A stretch of DNA of 64,000 nucleotides from Leptodesmis sichuanensis A121 (GCF_021379005.1 NZ_CP075171.1:4402001-4466000), one strand, 5' to 3'; positions 6,439 through 16,222 are shown, counted from the first letter of the stretch. Numbers and translations: made by a program. The notes: a model not told the origin generated them from the letters alone.

Positions 6439-8256
6439 CTAAAAATTACCGTGACTATCGTTTGCTATCTTGAGTCGCTCCAACACTTCGGGAACCGGAA
6501 TCGCACCCAGTTCTCCAGAGGCACGGGTACGGATACTGAGGGCATTGGCTTCTACTTCCTTGGCTCCGACGACCGCCATGACTGGGATTTTGTCTTTCTC
6601 GGCATTGCGGATCAGTTTGCCCAGACGTTCATTGCTGGTGTCGGCTTCCGCTCGAATCCCGATCGCCCGCATCTGAGCCGCGACCTCTTTAGTAAAGGGA
6701 AGCTGTTCTGCCCCCACAGGCAGCAACCGGACTTGCGTAGGTGCTAACCAGAAGGGAAAGTCTCCGGCATATTCTTCGATCAGGATCCCGATCAGTCGTT
6801 CCAGAGAGCCGAAGGGGGCGCGGTGAATCATCACGGGACGCTGGCGGCTGCCATCTTCAGCCACATATTCCAACTCAAACCGTTCGGGCAGGTTGTAATC
6901 GACCTGTACTGTGCCCAGTTGCCATTCCCGATCAAGGGCATCCTGGAAGATGAAATCCAACTTCGGTCCGTAGAAAGCTGCTTCTCCAATTCCTTCAAAG
7001 TGAGGCAGTCCCAGCGTTTCGGCGGCTCGACGAATGGCTCCCTCTGATTTTTCCCAGGCTTCGTCTGACCCGATGTATTTATCAGAATTGGGATCCCGGA
7101 AGCTGAGACGAGCGCGGAAGTTTTTCAGTTGCAGGCTTTTGAACACGGACAGAATTAAGTCCACCACATTGAGGAATTCCTGATCCAGTTGCTCTGGTGT
7201 GACAAACAGGTGGGAATCATCGACCGTGAACCCGCGAACCCGCGTTAGACCACCTAACTCACCGGATTGCTCGTAGCGGTAGACTGTGCCAAACTCGGCT
7301 AACCGCATCGGCAACTCCCGGTACGATCGCAACTCGCTTTTATAAATCTGAATATGGAACGGGCAGTTCATGGGTTTGAGGACAAAGCCCTGTTCCTGCT
7401 CCCTGGCTTCGTCATCCTCGGCCATCATGGGGAACATATCTTCCTTATATTTCTGCCAGTGGCCAGAGGTTTTAAATAGATCGATCCGGGCAATGTGAGG
7501 CGTAACCACGGGAAGATAGCCGCGCTTCAGTTGTTCCTGTTTCAGGAAGTCTTCCAGGAGCGATCGCAACACCGTTCCCTTGGGAGTCCACAGGGGTAAA
7601 CCGGGACCAACCGGATCGGCAAAGATAAACAGACCCAATTCCTTACCCAGCTTGCGGTGATCCCGCTTCAGGGCTTCTTCCTTGCGGCGCTTGTATTCTG
7701 CCAGTTGTTCTGGCGTTTCCCAGGCCGTACCGTAAATCCGCTGCAACTGGGCTTTCGTTTCATCCCCGCGCCAGTACGCTCCCGCCACACTTTCCAGGTC
7801 AAAGGCATCGGGATTCAGGTCTGCCGTATTCTCAACGTGGGGGCCAGCACACAAATCCCACCACTTATCGCCCAAGTGATAGATGGTGATAGGTTCTTCC
7901 AAGCCTTCCAGAATTTCCAGTTTGTAAGGCTCCTGAATTGCCTTGATGCGGCGTTCTGCTTCCTCCCGACTGACTTCCTCCCGGATTACGGGCAATTTTT
8001 GCCGGATGATTTTGACCATCTCTTTTTTAATGGCCTTCAAGTCCTTCTCCGTGAACGGTTCTGGACTATCAAAGTCGTAGTAGAACCCGTAGTCAATCCA
8101 GGGGCCGATCGTTACCTGGGCTTTAGGAAACAGCTTTTGCACGGCCATCGCCATCACATGGGAGGCCGTATGGCGAATTTTCTTCAGCGATTCCGATTCG
8201 CTGGTACGAGGCAGATGAATTTTTTCAGGCTGTTGATTTTCTTCCGCAGCAGACAT
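6439..8256 (-). CDS. thrS: Threonyl-tRNA synthetase
   Basis: 605 residues. ATG 8256 is preferred over an in-frame TTG at 8286 because GGAG precedes it at proper spacing. The enzyme charges tRNA-Thr with threonine in the cytosol. Visible features are the editing domain start HTASHVMAMAV with CAGPHV, the zinc Cys in MNCPFHIQIYK, class II motif 2 (FGTVYRYEQSGELGGL), motif 3 (HRAPFGSLERLIGILIEEY) and the anticodon-binding domain at about 505-600. There is no N-terminal TGS domain: only about 25 polar residues precede the editing domain. A 63-residue gene follows two bases downstream. Confidence 0.95.
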   Translation of the reverse strand: MSAAEENQQPEKIHLPRTSESESLKKIRHTASHVMAMAVQKLFPKAQVTIGPWIDYGFYYDFDSPEPFTEKDLKAIKKEMVKIIRQKLPVIREEVSREEAERRIKAIQEPYKLEILEGLEEPITIYHLGDKWWDLCAGPHVENTADLNPDAFDLESVAGAYWRGDETKAQLQRIYGTAWETPEQLAEYKRRKEEALKRDHRKLGKELGLFIFADPVGPGLPLWTPKGTVLRSLLEDFLKQEQLKRGYLPVVTPHIARIDLFKTSGHWQKYKEDMFPMMAEDDEAREQEQGFVLKPMNCPFHIQIYKSELRSYRELPMRLAEFGTVYRYEQSGELGGLTRVRGFTVDDSHLFVTPEQLDQEFLNVVDLILSVFKSLQLKNFRARLSFRDPNSDKYIGSDEAWEKSEGAIRRAAETLGLPHFEGIGEAAFYGPKLDFIFQDALDREWQLGTVQVDYNLPERFELEYVAEDGSRQRPVMIHRAPFGSLERLIGILIEEYAGDFPFWLAPTQVRLLPVGAEQLPFTKEVAAQMRAIGIRAEADTSNERLGKLIRNAEKDKIPVMAVVGAKEVEANALSIRTRASGELGAIPVPEVLERLKIANDSHGNF

Positions 8257-8663
8257 GGGACAACTCCAATTTTCAAACGCTTTCAATGAACCAGAGACAA
8301 AAGCAGGGGGCTGACAATTCTCGCCCCTAAATAGTTCGCTGACTTCTGCTACCAGCGACGGAATTAGCCCATTGAGTCCGGAGTTCCCAGAAAACCATCT
8401 GTTCCAGGTGATGACTGAACAATTACCCAGTCTAACGTATGTGGGAAGACACAGCGCACTGAGCTACCCGGAATCTCGCCGCGCTCCAGAGCCACAGCTT
8501 AATCATAATTTTTTGTTAAGAGTTACTTAAGTTACAACTTTTTCCAAAAACAGACGAACTTGGCTGATCATCGGCCCTGCAGCCAGGTAAAGAATGTTTA
8601 AGAAGCTGAAAAGGCGCTAAGATAATATAGACAGCAGACCGTAAATTTATCTAGATTTAAAAT
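8257..8663. other. 407-bp divergent intergenic region between thrS and the DUF2605 gene
   Basis: No gene or convincing repeat is seen. The right part is AT-rich (ttaatcataattttttgtta) and holds a TAATAT -10-like hexamer about 35 bp before the DUF2605 start. The left part would be the thrS leader; I see no T-box-like element, and those are not expected in cyanobacteria. Confidence 0.3.
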
Positions 8664-8993
8664 ATGTCCTACTCCAATCCTGCAGATTCAGAGCTGCTGA
8701 AATCCCTTCTGGAGCCGCTGCTTGATGATTTCCAGTTCTGGTTTGCGAGGTCGCGTTCCTTTTTTGAAAATAATGAAGTGCCATTTTTGACGAATGATCA
8801 GCAAGCTGACCTGCTGGCCAGAGTAGTTCAGGCTGAACAGGAAGTGAATGCGGCTCAAGCGTTGTTTAAGGCTACGGGTGGACAGGTCGGTGTAGAACCG
8901 TCCGTAATGATGCCGTGGCACGCTATTGTTTCCGAGTGCTGGAAGGTTGCCAGTCATTTTTATTTAGAAAAATCTGTACAGGCGGACACCTAA
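8664..8993 (+). CDS. DUF2605 family protein
   Basis: 109 residues from ATG 8664. The pattern LLKSLLEPLLDDFQFWFARS, then FLTNDQQADLLARVVQAEQE and PWHAIVSECWKVA, is characteristic of the cyanobacterial DUF2605 family. There is no signal peptide, and the protein is predicted soluble and helical. The function is unknown. It is followed 110 bp later by a DUF2973 gene on the same strand, a pairing I know from other cyanobacteria, which suggests a linked role. Confidence 0.8.
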   Translation: MSYSNPADSELLKSLLEPLLDDFQFWFARSRSFFENNEVPFLTNDQQADLLARVVQAEQEVNAAQALFKATGGQVGVEPSVMMPWHAIVSECWKVASHFYLEKSVQADT

Positions 8994-9103
8994 GAAGTAG
9001 GGCAAAATTTGAGACACTGGAAAAGCCTTCCCTAATTTCTTTCCGCGTTTGACCGGGGTTATACGTTTTTTAACTTAAGCGGCCTGGAACTGAGGAACAC
9101 CCT

Positions 9104-9436
9104 ATGCTGTTACATTTGCTTTACATTATCGCTTTTACAACACTGGCTGTAATAGCCGTGGCTAATTTAATTCGCAATTTAGTGACTTTAGGGATAGACT
9201 CGCAGCGTTTCTACCCACCATCCCGGGGGAATGGGAACTCTGCGTTTAGCAATTCTAATTCTCGTCAACCTGTCCCCCATCCCGAATTTTTAGATGATTC
9301 AGGAAACGTCATTAACGAACCCTTGCTGGTGATGCGATCGATGACGGTAGAAGATGCGCGGGAACGCCTGGATGCCCTGTATGAATCGTCTCCGGGAACC
9401 AGTAACCTCAATAGCGAACCCCGCGATGAGGCTTGA
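9104..9436 (+). CDS. DUF2973 family membrane-anchored protein
   Basis: 110 residues. The N-terminus MLLHLLYIIAFTTLAVIAVA is a single membrane anchor, followed by NLIRNLVTLG and a proline-rich linker. The conserved tail HPEFLDDSGNVINEPLL and MTVEDARERLDALYESSPG matches DUF2973. The function is unknown. It sits directly after its usual partner, the DUF2605 gene, and 60 bp before a GTPase gene on the same strand. Confidence 0.8.
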   Translation: MLLHLLYIIAFTTLAVIAVANLIRNLVTLGIDSQRFYPPSRGNGNSAFSNSNSRQPVPHPEFLDDSGNVINEPLLVMRSMTVEDARERLDALYESSPGTSNLNSEPRDEA

Positions 9437-9496
9437 TGTTTTCAGGTGAGATCGGTAGAAGTCACTACTCCTTGTTGATTGGTAAGCTGACAAGGT

Positions 9497-10834
9497 ATGG
9501 CTGAACCAAACCAAGCGGATTCAGACTCTCATCCGGTTGCGGCAAGGGAGTCTTCAGAGGTAAATTCGTCATCGGCTTCTGAACCACCGCGATCGAAATC
9601 TTTTTTCAGGCCCGTTGTGGCTGTCTGGAAAGCGTCGTCTGAGTTTGTGGGTGGATTGCTGCCCCTGGATCAGGTGGCTCAGACGGTTGTGCATTGGTTC
9701 AGTGTTAGTGATGCGGAAGTGGCGGAGATTTTGGCGGCTGTGCGGGCTGAACTACCGACGACGGAAGCTCTGCTATTGGGCAAACCTCAGGCCGGAAAAA
9801 GTTCGATTATCAGAGGATTAACGGGTGTTTCAGCGGAAATTGTCGGCCAGGGATTCCGCCCCCATACCAAACATACCCAGCGCTACGACTATCCCAGCAG
9901 TGATTTACCATTATTAATCTTTACAGATACGGTGGGTCTGGGAGATGTGAACCAGGATACTCAGGCGATCATTCAGGAGCTAATGGGGGAATTGCAAGAG
10001 CAGAACAACCGTGCTCGGATTCTCGTGCTGACGGTAAAAATTACAGATTTTGCCACCGATGCCCTGCGCCAGATTGCCCAACAACTTCGCAAGGAGCATC
10101 CAGAGATTCCCTGTTTGCTGGCTGTGACCTGTTTGCATGAATTGTATCCTCCAGAAGTCTCTGAACATCCATCCTATCCACCCGATACTGCTGCCATTAA
10201 CCGGGCCTTTACCGCCATCCAAGAGACATTTCAGGACATTTGCGATCGCTCCGTTCTGATCGACTTCACCTTAGAAGAAGATGGCTATACGCCCGTGTTC
10301 TATGGCCTGGAAGCCTTCCGGGATGCCTTAACTGATCTCTTACCAGAAGCCGAAGCCCGCACCATTCATCAGTTACTGGATGACGAAGTCGGCAAGCAAC
10401 TTGGCACCCTTTACCGAGATGTAGGTCGTCGTTACATTCTTGCCTTCTCAATTGCGGCAGCGACGATCGCCGCCGTTCCCCTACCCTTTGCCACCATGCC
10501 TGTTTTAACGGCATTGCAGGTTTCTATGGTCGGTTTGTTGGGCCAACTTTACAATCAAACCCTGACTCCTTCCCAAGCTGGGGGCATCGTCAGTGCGATC
10601 GCGGGAGGGTTTGTGGCGCAGGCGATTGGGCGAGAGTTGATCAAATTTATTCCTGGCCTTGGCAGTGTGATCGCCGCGTCCTGGGCTGCCGCTTACACCT
10701 GGGCTTTGGGAGAAACCGCCTGTGTCTACTTCGGTGACTTAATGGGCGGCAGAAAACCCGACCCTAAACGCATTCAAGCCGCGATGAAAGAATCCTTCGC
10801 TGCTGCCAAAGAACGGTTTAAAGGAATTAAGTGA
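9497..10834 (+). CDS. YcjF-like membrane GTPase (P-loop plus DUF697 region)
   Basis: 445 residues. After a Ser-rich N-terminus, the GTPase domain shows a Walker A/G1 at LLLGKPQAGKSSIIRGLTG (about residue 95) and G3 at FTDTVGLGD. The usual NKxD G4 motif is replaced by VTCLHELYP. The C-terminal third has two hydrophobic segments (YILAFSIAAATIAAVPLPFA and GLGSVIAASWAAAYTWALG), typical of the DUF697/YcjF membrane region. It probably acts at the inner membrane. The substrate or partner process is unknown. A coiled-coil-like small gene follows in the same direction. Confidence 0.75.
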   Translation: MAEPNQADSDSHPVAARESSEVNSSSASEPPRSKSFFRPVVAVWKASSEFVGGLLPLDQVAQTVVHWFSVSDAEVAEILAAVRAELPTTEALLLGKPQAGKSSIIRGLTGVSAEIVGQGFRPHTKHTQRYDYPSSDLPLLIFTDTVGLGDVNQDTQAIIQELMGELQEQNNRARILVLTVKITDFATDALRQIAQQLRKEHPEIPCLLAVTCLHELYPPEVSEHPSYPPDTAAINRAFTAIQETFQDICDRSVLIDFTLEEDGYTPVFYGLEAFRDALTDLLPEAEARTIHQLLDDEVGKQLGTLYRDVGRRYILAFSIAAATIAAVPLPFATMPVLTALQVSMVGLLGQLYNQTLTPSQAGGIVSAIAGGFVAQAIGRELIKFIPGLGSVIAASWAAAYTWALGETACVYFGDLMGGRKPDPKRIQAAMKESFAAAKERFKGIK

Positions 10835-10873
10835 TAGTAAAGTATTCATCTTTAACTATCCAAAAGAAATCCC

Positions 10874-11086
10874 ATGACACCTGACGAACTTACCAGCGTT
10901 GTTACGGCTCACCAAGTTGCTATCTCTCGTCATGATGCAGAAATGGCAGAAATTCGACAAATCTTAGCTGCCACTGCACGACAAACTGCTGTTAACCAGG
11001 AAGCGATCGCTAACCTCACCGCCAGCATCCACGAATTTCGGAACTTGGTCGCAGATTACATCCAGGCACGCTCTGAGCAGTCATAA
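10874..11086 (+). CDS. Small helical (coiled-coil-like) protein
   Basis: 70 residues starting MTPDELTSVVTAHQVAISRH, continuing with MAEIRQILAATARQ and EAIANLTASIHEFRNLVADY. The spacing of hydrophobic residues suggests one long amphipathic helix or coiled coil. I recall similar short proteins in other cyanobacteria but no assigned function. It lies 39 bp after the GTPase gene and shares a terminator with the convergent downstream gene, so it is likely the last gene of that transcript. Confidence 0.6.
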   Translation: MTPDELTSVVTAHQVAISRHDAEMAEIRQILAATARQTAVNQEAIANLTASIHEFRNLVADYIQARSEQS

Positions 11087-11096
11087 CCCAATAGAA

Positions 11097-11140
11097 ATAG
11101 AAAAGCTAGAGTGTTTCAAGTGCTGCTCTAGCTTTTCTAT
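11097..11140. terminator. Bidirectional rho-independent terminator
   Basis: A perfect 15-bp inverted repeat (ATAGAAAAGCTAGAG ... CTCTAGCTTTTCTAT) encloses a 14-base loop, with A-rich and T-rich flanks. It sits between convergent genes ending at 11086 (+) and 11154 (-) and can serve both. Confidence 0.85.
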
Positions 11141-11153
11141 GGTTTATCCTGTC

Positions 11154-12377
11154 CTACCGATGGCCGTTCCGTCCGTTCCGAATTGGCGTACCGCAAGGAT
11201 AGGTAGCGATCGCAGGTTCCCGGATCACTTTTTCTTCCAGTCCAGCAACGGGAATGGGAGAAGTGATAAAGCGATCGGGATCAGTTTTGGCCGCCATATA
11301 ATCCTGACGCAGTTTTTCTACCATGGCGGGACGGAGATCGTACAGCCGCTTCAGAGGTCGGGGAGGACATTGGTTGACGACATAAGCGGTGATAATCGGC
11401 AGGGCGATCGTGCTGTCGGTATAGCAGACGATCGTGTTTGGCAGTTCCTCCGGATCGACCTTGCCCCAACTGACTGCTTCATTGGGCGTAGCACCAGACA
11501 ACCCTCCGGTATCAGGACGGGCATCCGTGACCTGGATGAAGTAATCGTGACCCCGTTCTTCCAGACCCAACACTTCATGCAATTGCGGTTGAGTTTGCAA
11601 CAGGAAGTTCTTAGGACTGCCGCCCCCAATAATCAAAGCAGCACTCTTGCCTGCCACATTGGGATCACCTGTTTCACGGGCGGCATAGGCGATCGCGGCA
11701 GTTTCATTGACATCCAGGGAGGGATCTAACATCAACTGGGAACCTTCTAATGCCAGAGCCGCAATGTTCATGCCGATCGAGCTATCTCCAGGAGAAGAGG
11801 TATAAATCGGGACTCCACATTCATAAGCGGTGGCCAGCAGTGAGGAATTCTTAACGCCTACCTGCTTTTCAACTTCGCGCACATACTTACCCAACAGGTA
11901 ATGAAACTCTGCCGTACTCATCCGCTTTTGAAACGGCTCGGCCCGCAGAATTTCCCGAATAAAAGCATCGGTCTCTAACAGCACATCGTAGCCAAACACA
12001 ATGTCATAGATGCGAATCCGGCCTTCCTGACGCAATTTCACATCATCCAGGAAGGGACTGCTGGCAAACAGATCCAGGCCCAATCCGTAGTGCAGATCAT
12101 GGTACAGATTCGCGCCTGTGCTGATGATCCAGTCTACGAAGCCATTCCGCATTAACGGAGCCAGCACCGAAACTCCAAATCCGGCGGGAGTCATGGCTCC
12201 CGAAAGACTAAGGCCAACCGTAACCCCTTCCTTCATCACTTCTTGGGTAAGTAAGTGGCAGATTTCGCGCAACCGGGCAGAGTTATAGGCCGTGAAATAG
12301 CCATCAATTAAATCCACGACACTGATTTCGGCAGGCATGGGGGAGGGTGCGATTTTGCGACTGAGAAGTTTTGACAT
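11154..12377 (-). CDS. Deoxyhypusine synthase-like protein (polyamine-related)
   Basis: 407 residues. I take ATG 12377, which has GGAG upstream, rather than an in-frame start 40 codons earlier. The fold signature of deoxyhypusine synthase is clear: [39 protein letters not shown], then [37 protein letters not shown] and [16 protein letters not shown]. Bacteria lack hypusinated eIF5A, and relatives act in homospermidine or other spermidine-dependent chemistry, so the exact reaction is uncertain. The enzyme family uses NAD and spermidine. The gene is preceded by about 800 bp of repeat-containing intergenic DNA. Confidence 0.8.
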   Translation of the reverse strand: MSKLLSRKIAPSPMPAEISVVDLIDGYFTAYNSARLREICHLLTQEVMKEGVTVGLSLSGAMTPAGFGVSVLAPLMRNGFVDWIISTGANLYHDLHYGLGLDLFASSPFLDDVKLRQEGRIRIYDIVFGYDVLLETDAFIREILRAEPFQKRMSTAEFHYLLGKYVREVEKQVGVKNSSLLATAYECGVPIYTSSPGDSSIGMNIAALALEGSQLMLDPSLDVNETAAIAYAARETGDPNVAGKSAALIIGGGSPKNFLLQTQPQLHEVLGLEERGHDYFIQVTDARPDTGGLSGATPNEAVSWGKVDPEELPNTIVCYTDSTIALPIITAYVVNQCPPRPLKRLYDLRPAMVEKLRQDYMAAKTDPDRFITSPIPVAGLEEKVIREPAIATYPCGTPIRNGRNGHR

Positions 12378-12565
12378 CTTTGCACTCCGAATGGGATGAA
12401 CGGCATAAAAAGTAAGTAAAGAGAATAAGCAGCATGAGCCAATAGCTGATTCACCTTGCTCAGCAAGGGTCACAGCCCATAGATAAAGACAAGTCACGCT
12501 GCATCCTGTCCAGAAAACTCTGGTACTTCTATCCAGAACGCCTCACTGACCTAGCGGTGCTAGAT

Positions 12566-12640
12566 AAACCAGGTTCAGTTAGAGGATCGGAGTTTTTCAT
12601 CAGAAAAACCGTGTTTCTAAACTTGAACAAGGTTTAGAAC
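12566..12640. repeat. Hairpin-forming interspersed repeat, copy 1
   Basis: AAACCAGGTTCAGTTAGA is mirrored by TCTAAACTTGAACAAGGTTT, with an inner hairpin GTTTTTC-atca-GAAAAAC. A second copy lies about 95 bp downstream, and a clearly related copy is at 49641-49705. Together they define a roughly 65-75-bp palindromic intergenic repeat family in this genome. Confidence 0.65.
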
Positions 12641-12659
12641 AGCGAAACTCGTCTGATTC

Positions 12660-12735
12660 ATCAACCAGGCTCAGTTAGAAAGCTGGATGTTTCCATCGAA
12701 AAACCCATAATTCTGAACTGAAGCAAGGTTTAATT
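12660..12735. repeat. Hairpin-forming interspersed repeat, copy 2
   Basis: This aligns with copy 1 along its whole length (CCAGGCTCAGTTAGA ... TTCTGAACTGAAGCAAGG) but its stems have diverged. The rest of 12378-13200 contains no supportable gene; it includes AT-rich and low-information sequence upstream of the 13201 gene. Confidence 0.6.
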
Positions 12736-13200
12736 GCAAAATTCTCATTGTGAGAATCTGACCGACCCAGTTTGCCAAGCACAGGAATCAGGTAAGTGTG
12801 CCAGAGCACAGTCAAATTAACTCCTGAGTTGCAAACCTCAAGTTACAGGCCGATCAGTTCATACTGGGAGCTTCACACCGATCAACCCAGGATAGCGCGG
12901 GGTCGCACTGCCGTTTCCGCTTGAGCTTCATTTCCAGATACCAAAGCAGATGGTATCCCGTCAGGGAAAGGGTTTTCAACGCTTCTCGTGTATCCTTCAA
13001 CGATTGACTCCTTTAATTTAGCACCAATGGTTTGGGATACTCTTCACCAATTTGAAGGATTTTGTCTTTTTATGACAAAGAGGCCACTGGTCTGGTAGGA
13101 CGATCCTACTTAAGATTCCCAGTCATCCTGTAGAAAATTACCATAAGCTGGTAGTAGCCGTGCAAACCCCCTGCCATTGTTTTTGAGAGTATTTCCTGAA

Positions 13201-13506
13201 ATGACCCACTCCGCTTCCAGTGCTGCTTTTACGATCGTGTCTTCTCACCCTTCCAGTCAGCCAGGCCGTTGGCCCACCTTTGAAGACATCCTGTATGGAC
13301 TGCACCGGAACGGAATTTACTTGCATCCTCATCAACTCGCTGAGTTTTTACTGCGGCACGGGCTGCCAGTAGACTTAGAATATGTCCCTCCTCACCTGAA
13401 ACAGAAGGCGATCGCCATTAACAGCAACTACCAGGGGGATATGGCCCGATTAGAAGAACGAGATGACGGCCCCTGGTATTCTGAACAGTTGGGGATTAGG
13501 GGTTAG
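13201..13506 (+). CDS. Small conserved protein, function unknown (101 residues)
   Basis: ATG 13201 begins MTHSASSAAFTIVSSHPSS; an upstream TTG start is less likely. The core reads WPTFEDILYGLHRNGIYLHP, HQLAEFLLRHGLPVDLEYVP and PHLKQKAIAINSNYQGDMAR, then DDGPWYSEQ. There is no signal peptide. I do not recognise a named family, though the compact conserved-looking core suggests a real cyanobacterial protein. The last codons (LGIRG) and the stop are written in a GGGGTTA-type heptamer repeat (13493-13516), so the natural C-terminus may have been replaced. It lies 28 bp upstream of cobO. Confidence 0.65.
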   Translation: MTHSASSAAFTIVSSHPSSQPGRWPTFEDILYGLHRNGIYLHPHQLAEFLLRHGLPVDLEYVPPHLKQKAIAINSNYQGDMARLEERDDGPWYSEQLGIRG

Positions 13507-13534
13507 GGGTTAAAGATATTTGCTAGGGGGTGTT

Positions 13535-14206
13535 ATGAGCGAATCGTTGGAATTCATGGGATTGGAGCGAGCAACGACTGGAACGCTGGATGCGGAGCAG
13601 TATCAGCGCAAAATGCAGCGGCGTAAGGAGGTGCAGGAACAGCGGTTGGCGGGGATGACGGCGGAAAAGGGGTTGGTGATTGTCCATACGGGAAATGGTA
13701 AGGGCAAGACGACAGCGGCTCTCGGCATGGTGCTGCGATCGCTGGGCCATGGATATCGGGTGGCGATCGTCCAGTTCATTAAAGGGGCCTGGGAACCTGC
13801 AGAAAAGGCGGCTTTTTCTCCGTGGTCAATGGCGGCAGATGGACGTTCTCCCCAACTCGAATTTCATGCGATGGGAGAAGGCTTTACCTGGGAAACGCAG
13901 GACAAAGAACGGGATACTCAGATGGCGCAACGAGCCTGGAAGAAAGCGCTGACGTTTATTCAGGATCCGGAGTTCAAACTTGTCTTGCTGGATGAAGTGA
14001 ATGTGGCGCTGAAACATGGATACCTCACAGTCGAGCAGGTGTTGACTGGCCTGGAGCAGAAACCGGAGGATGGGCATGTGATTTTGACCGGACGAGGTGC
14101 TCCTGCGGCCTTGTGCGATCGGGCCGATCTGGTAACAGAAATGACCCTGATTAAACATCCGTTTAAGGAACAGGGAGTCAAAGCTCAACCAGGAATTGAG
14201 TATTAA
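13535..14206 (+). CDS. cobO: Cob(I)yrinic acid a,c-diamide adenosyltransferase
   Basis: 223 residues from ATG 13535 with AGGGGG upstream. The enzyme transfers the adenosyl group of ATP to the corrinoid cobalt during adenosylcobalamin synthesis or salvage. It shows the CobO/BtuR pattern: a [15 protein letters not shown]-terminus, the P-loop [35 protein letters not shown], then [16 protein letters not shown] (Walker B) and [20 protein letters not shown]. pyrR follows after 4 bases and fni after that, so the three are likely one transcript. A degenerate relative lies at 19230. Confidence 0.9.
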   Translation: MSESLEFMGLERATTGTLDAEQYQRKMQRRKEVQEQRLAGMTAEKGLVIVHTGNGKGKTTAALGMVLRSLGHGYRVAIVQFIKGAWEPAEKAAFSPWSMAADGRSPQLEFHAMGEGFTWETQDKERDTQMAQRAWKKALTFIQDPEFKLVLLDEVNVALKHGYLTVEQVLTGLEQKPEDGHVILTGRGAPAALCDRADLVTEMTLIKHPFKEQGVKAQPGIEY

Positions 14207-14210
14207 CGAT

Positions 14211-14747
14211 ATGCCGAGTGAAGCCATCGAAATTTTGTCTGCAGAAGAGATCCGCCGCACCATGACCCGCCTGGCCTCTGAAGTGATCGAACGATCGGGA
14301 GATTTATCCCAATTGGTGTTATTGGGAGTTTACACGCGGGGTGTACCGCTGGCCCGGATGATGGCGCGGCAAATTGAGGCATTAGAGCAGGTGACGGTTC
14401 CCTTGGGGGCGATCGACATCACCTTCTACCGGGATGATCTGGATCAGATCGGCATTCGGACTCCTGCCAAAACTGATATCCCCTTTGATTTGACAGGTAA
14501 AACGGTTGTGCTGGTGGATGATGTGATTTTTAAGGGGCGCACTGCGCGAGCTGCTCTGGAAGCGGTGAAAGATCACGGTAGACCTGCCACGATCCGGTTG
14601 GCAGTTCTGGTCGATCGGGGTCATCGAGAACTGCCTATTCATCCTGACTACATCGGTAAACAACTTCCCACGGCCAGTGATGAAACTGTGAAAGTCTATG
14701 TACAGGATATTGATGGCCGGGATGGGGTGGAATTGATCAAGCCTTGA
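14211..14747 (+). CDS. pyrR: Bifunctional pyr operon regulator / uracil phosphoribosyltransferase
   Basis: 178 residues from ATG 14211; a TTG at 14196 inside cobO is less plausible. PyrR converts uracil and PRPP to UMP and in Firmicutes also binds pyr leader RNA; the RNA role is not established for cyanobacteria. Visible features are [19 protein letters not shown], the [10 protein letters not shown] segment and the PRPP-binding loop [20 protein letters not shown], followed by [11 protein letters not shown]. The length is standard. It sits between cobO and fni with short spacers. Confidence 0.9.
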   Translation: MPSEAIEILSAEEIRRTMTRLASEVIERSGDLSQLVLLGVYTRGVPLARMMARQIEALEQVTVPLGAIDITFYRDDLDQIGIRTPAKTDIPFDLTGKTVVLVDDVIFKGRTARAALEAVKDHGRPATIRLAVLVDRGHRELPIHPDYIGKQLPTASDETVKVYVQDIDGRDGVELIKP

Positions 14748-14758
14748 AAGGTGGAAAT

Positions 14759-15796
14759 ATGGACTTATCGGCAGAAACTCAGACTCGCAAAGCGGATCAT
14801 CTGCGCATTTGCCTGGAAGAAGATGTGCAATTTCGGGAAACAACCAGTGGGCTAGAACGTTATCGATTTGTTCACTGCTGTTTACCGGAACTAGATTTAC
14901 ATGATGTGGATTTAACCACTCACTTTTTAGGAAAAACTCTTTCCAGTCCACTGCTGATTTCTTCCATGACGGGAGGCACCGAACAGGCAGAAATGATTAA
15001 TTTCCGCTTGGCCACTGTTGCTCAACAGTATGGCTTGGCGATGGGAGTTGGTTCGCAACGAGTGGCGATCGAAAAACCAGAGGTAGCCAAAACGTTTGCG
15101 ATTCGTTCTGTTGCGCCAGATGCCCTATTGTTTGCCAATTTGGGTGCGGTGCAGCTGAACTATCAGTATGGAATTGATGAATGTCGCAAAGTGGTGGACT
15201 TGTTGGAAGCCAATGCGCTGATTTTGCATCTCAATCCAATGCAGGAATGTGTGCAAACTAAAGGCGACACTAATTTTCGAGGATTGTTGGAAAAGATTGC
15301 CGTATTGTGTGAAAAATTACCTGTACCTGTGATTGCTAAAGAAGTCGGTAATGGCATTTCTGGAATCATGGCTGAAAAGTTAATCCAGATTGGTGTCAGC
15401 GCGATCGATGTGGCTGGCGCGGGCGGCACCTCCTGGGCAAAGGTCGAAAGTGAACGAGCTAGGGATGAACGCCAACGCCGATTAGGAGTCACCTTTGCCG
15501 ATTGGGGACTGCCAACTGCCGAGTGTATTACCTCTATCCGGGCGATCGCCCCCACCATTCCTCTGATTGCCTCTGGCGGATTACGCAATGGTTTGGATGC
15601 GGCAAAAGCGATCGCCCTGGGAGCAAATCTGGCTGGGATGGCGATGCCCTTTTTGCAAGCGGCTCAAGAGTCAGAAGCTGCCCTGCATAACCTTGTAGAA
15701 ATCCTGCTGGCTGAACTTGCCATTACCCTCTTCTGTACTGGTAATGCCACCATCCTGGATTTGCAGCGATCGGGAGTTTTGCAGAGGCAAGCGTAG
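14759..15796 (+). CDS. fni: Isopentenyl-diphosphate delta-isomerase, type 2
   Basis: 345 residues from ATG 14759, with AAAGGTGG just upstream. This FMN-dependent enzyme interconverts IPP and DMAPP at the end of the MEP pathway. Family features are the [16 protein letters not shown] start, [58 protein letters not shown] and the phosphate-binding [12 protein letters not shown] and [20 protein letters not shown]. The length matches the family. It is the last gene of the cobO-pyrR-fni group. Confidence 0.92.
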   Translation: MDLSAETQTRKADHLRICLEEDVQFRETTSGLERYRFVHCCLPELDLHDVDLTTHFLGKTLSSPLLISSMTGGTEQAEMINFRLATVAQQYGLAMGVGSQRVAIEKPEVAKTFAIRSVAPDALLFANLGAVQLNYQYGIDECRKVVDLLEANALILHLNPMQECVQTKGDTNFRGLLEKIAVLCEKLPVPVIAKEVGNGISGIMAEKLIQIGVSAIDVAGAGGTSWAKVESERARDERQRRLGVTFADWGLPTAECITSIRAIAPTIPLIASGGLRNGLDAAKAIALGANLAGMAMPFLQAAQESEAALHNLVEILLAELAITLFCTGNATILDLQRSGVLQRQA

Positions 15797-15884
15797 GCAG
15801 ATTACGACAAAACGATGGGTTATCCACACCAGATCTTCTCAAGCAGATTTGACAGGATGAAAAGTGTAATCGGAGGGCACTTCA

Positions 15885-16196
15885 ATGAACTTTTCAGTTG
15901 AGTCAATTTATAACTGGTATCGTGACGTAATCCGCAATCCTAAATACCGCTGGTGGATTATCGGCGCATCTTTGCTGTATCTCATTAGCCCCATTGATAT
16001 TTCCCCTGACTTTCTGCCCATTGTTGGCTGGATCGATGATGGCGTGGTTGCTACACTTCTGGTTGCCGAACTTTCACAGATATTGCTCACTCGACTCAAG
16101 GGTGGCAAAGATAGGAATCCTGCTGAAGCCGCTACGACGACTGGGGAAACTGCCAAAGATGCCACAGTGGATGTTAACGCGGTATCTGTCAAGTAA
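15885..16196 (+). CDS. DUF1232 (YkvA-like) membrane protein
   Basis: 103 residues. The core YRWWIIGASLLYLISPIDIS followed by PDFLPIVGWIDDGVVATLLV is the DUF1232 signature: a membrane hairpin with the conserved SPIDxxPDxLPxxGxxDD motif. The C-terminus is polar and Thr/Ala-rich. The function is unknown. A strong terminator follows, so it is transcribed alone or as the end of the upstream group. Confidence 0.85.
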   Translation: MNFSVESIYNWYRDVIRNPKYRWWIIGASLLYLISPIDISPDFLPIVGWIDDGVVATLLVAELSQILLTRLKGGKDRNPAEAATTTGETAKDATVDVNAVSVK

Positions 16197-16222
16197 TTAC
16201 CAAATAAATAACTGGGAAATGC

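Noticed and set aside
7657-8289. 210-codon open frame opposite thrS
   Set aside because: Antisense to the conserved editing and N-terminal part of thrS, with no recognisable features.
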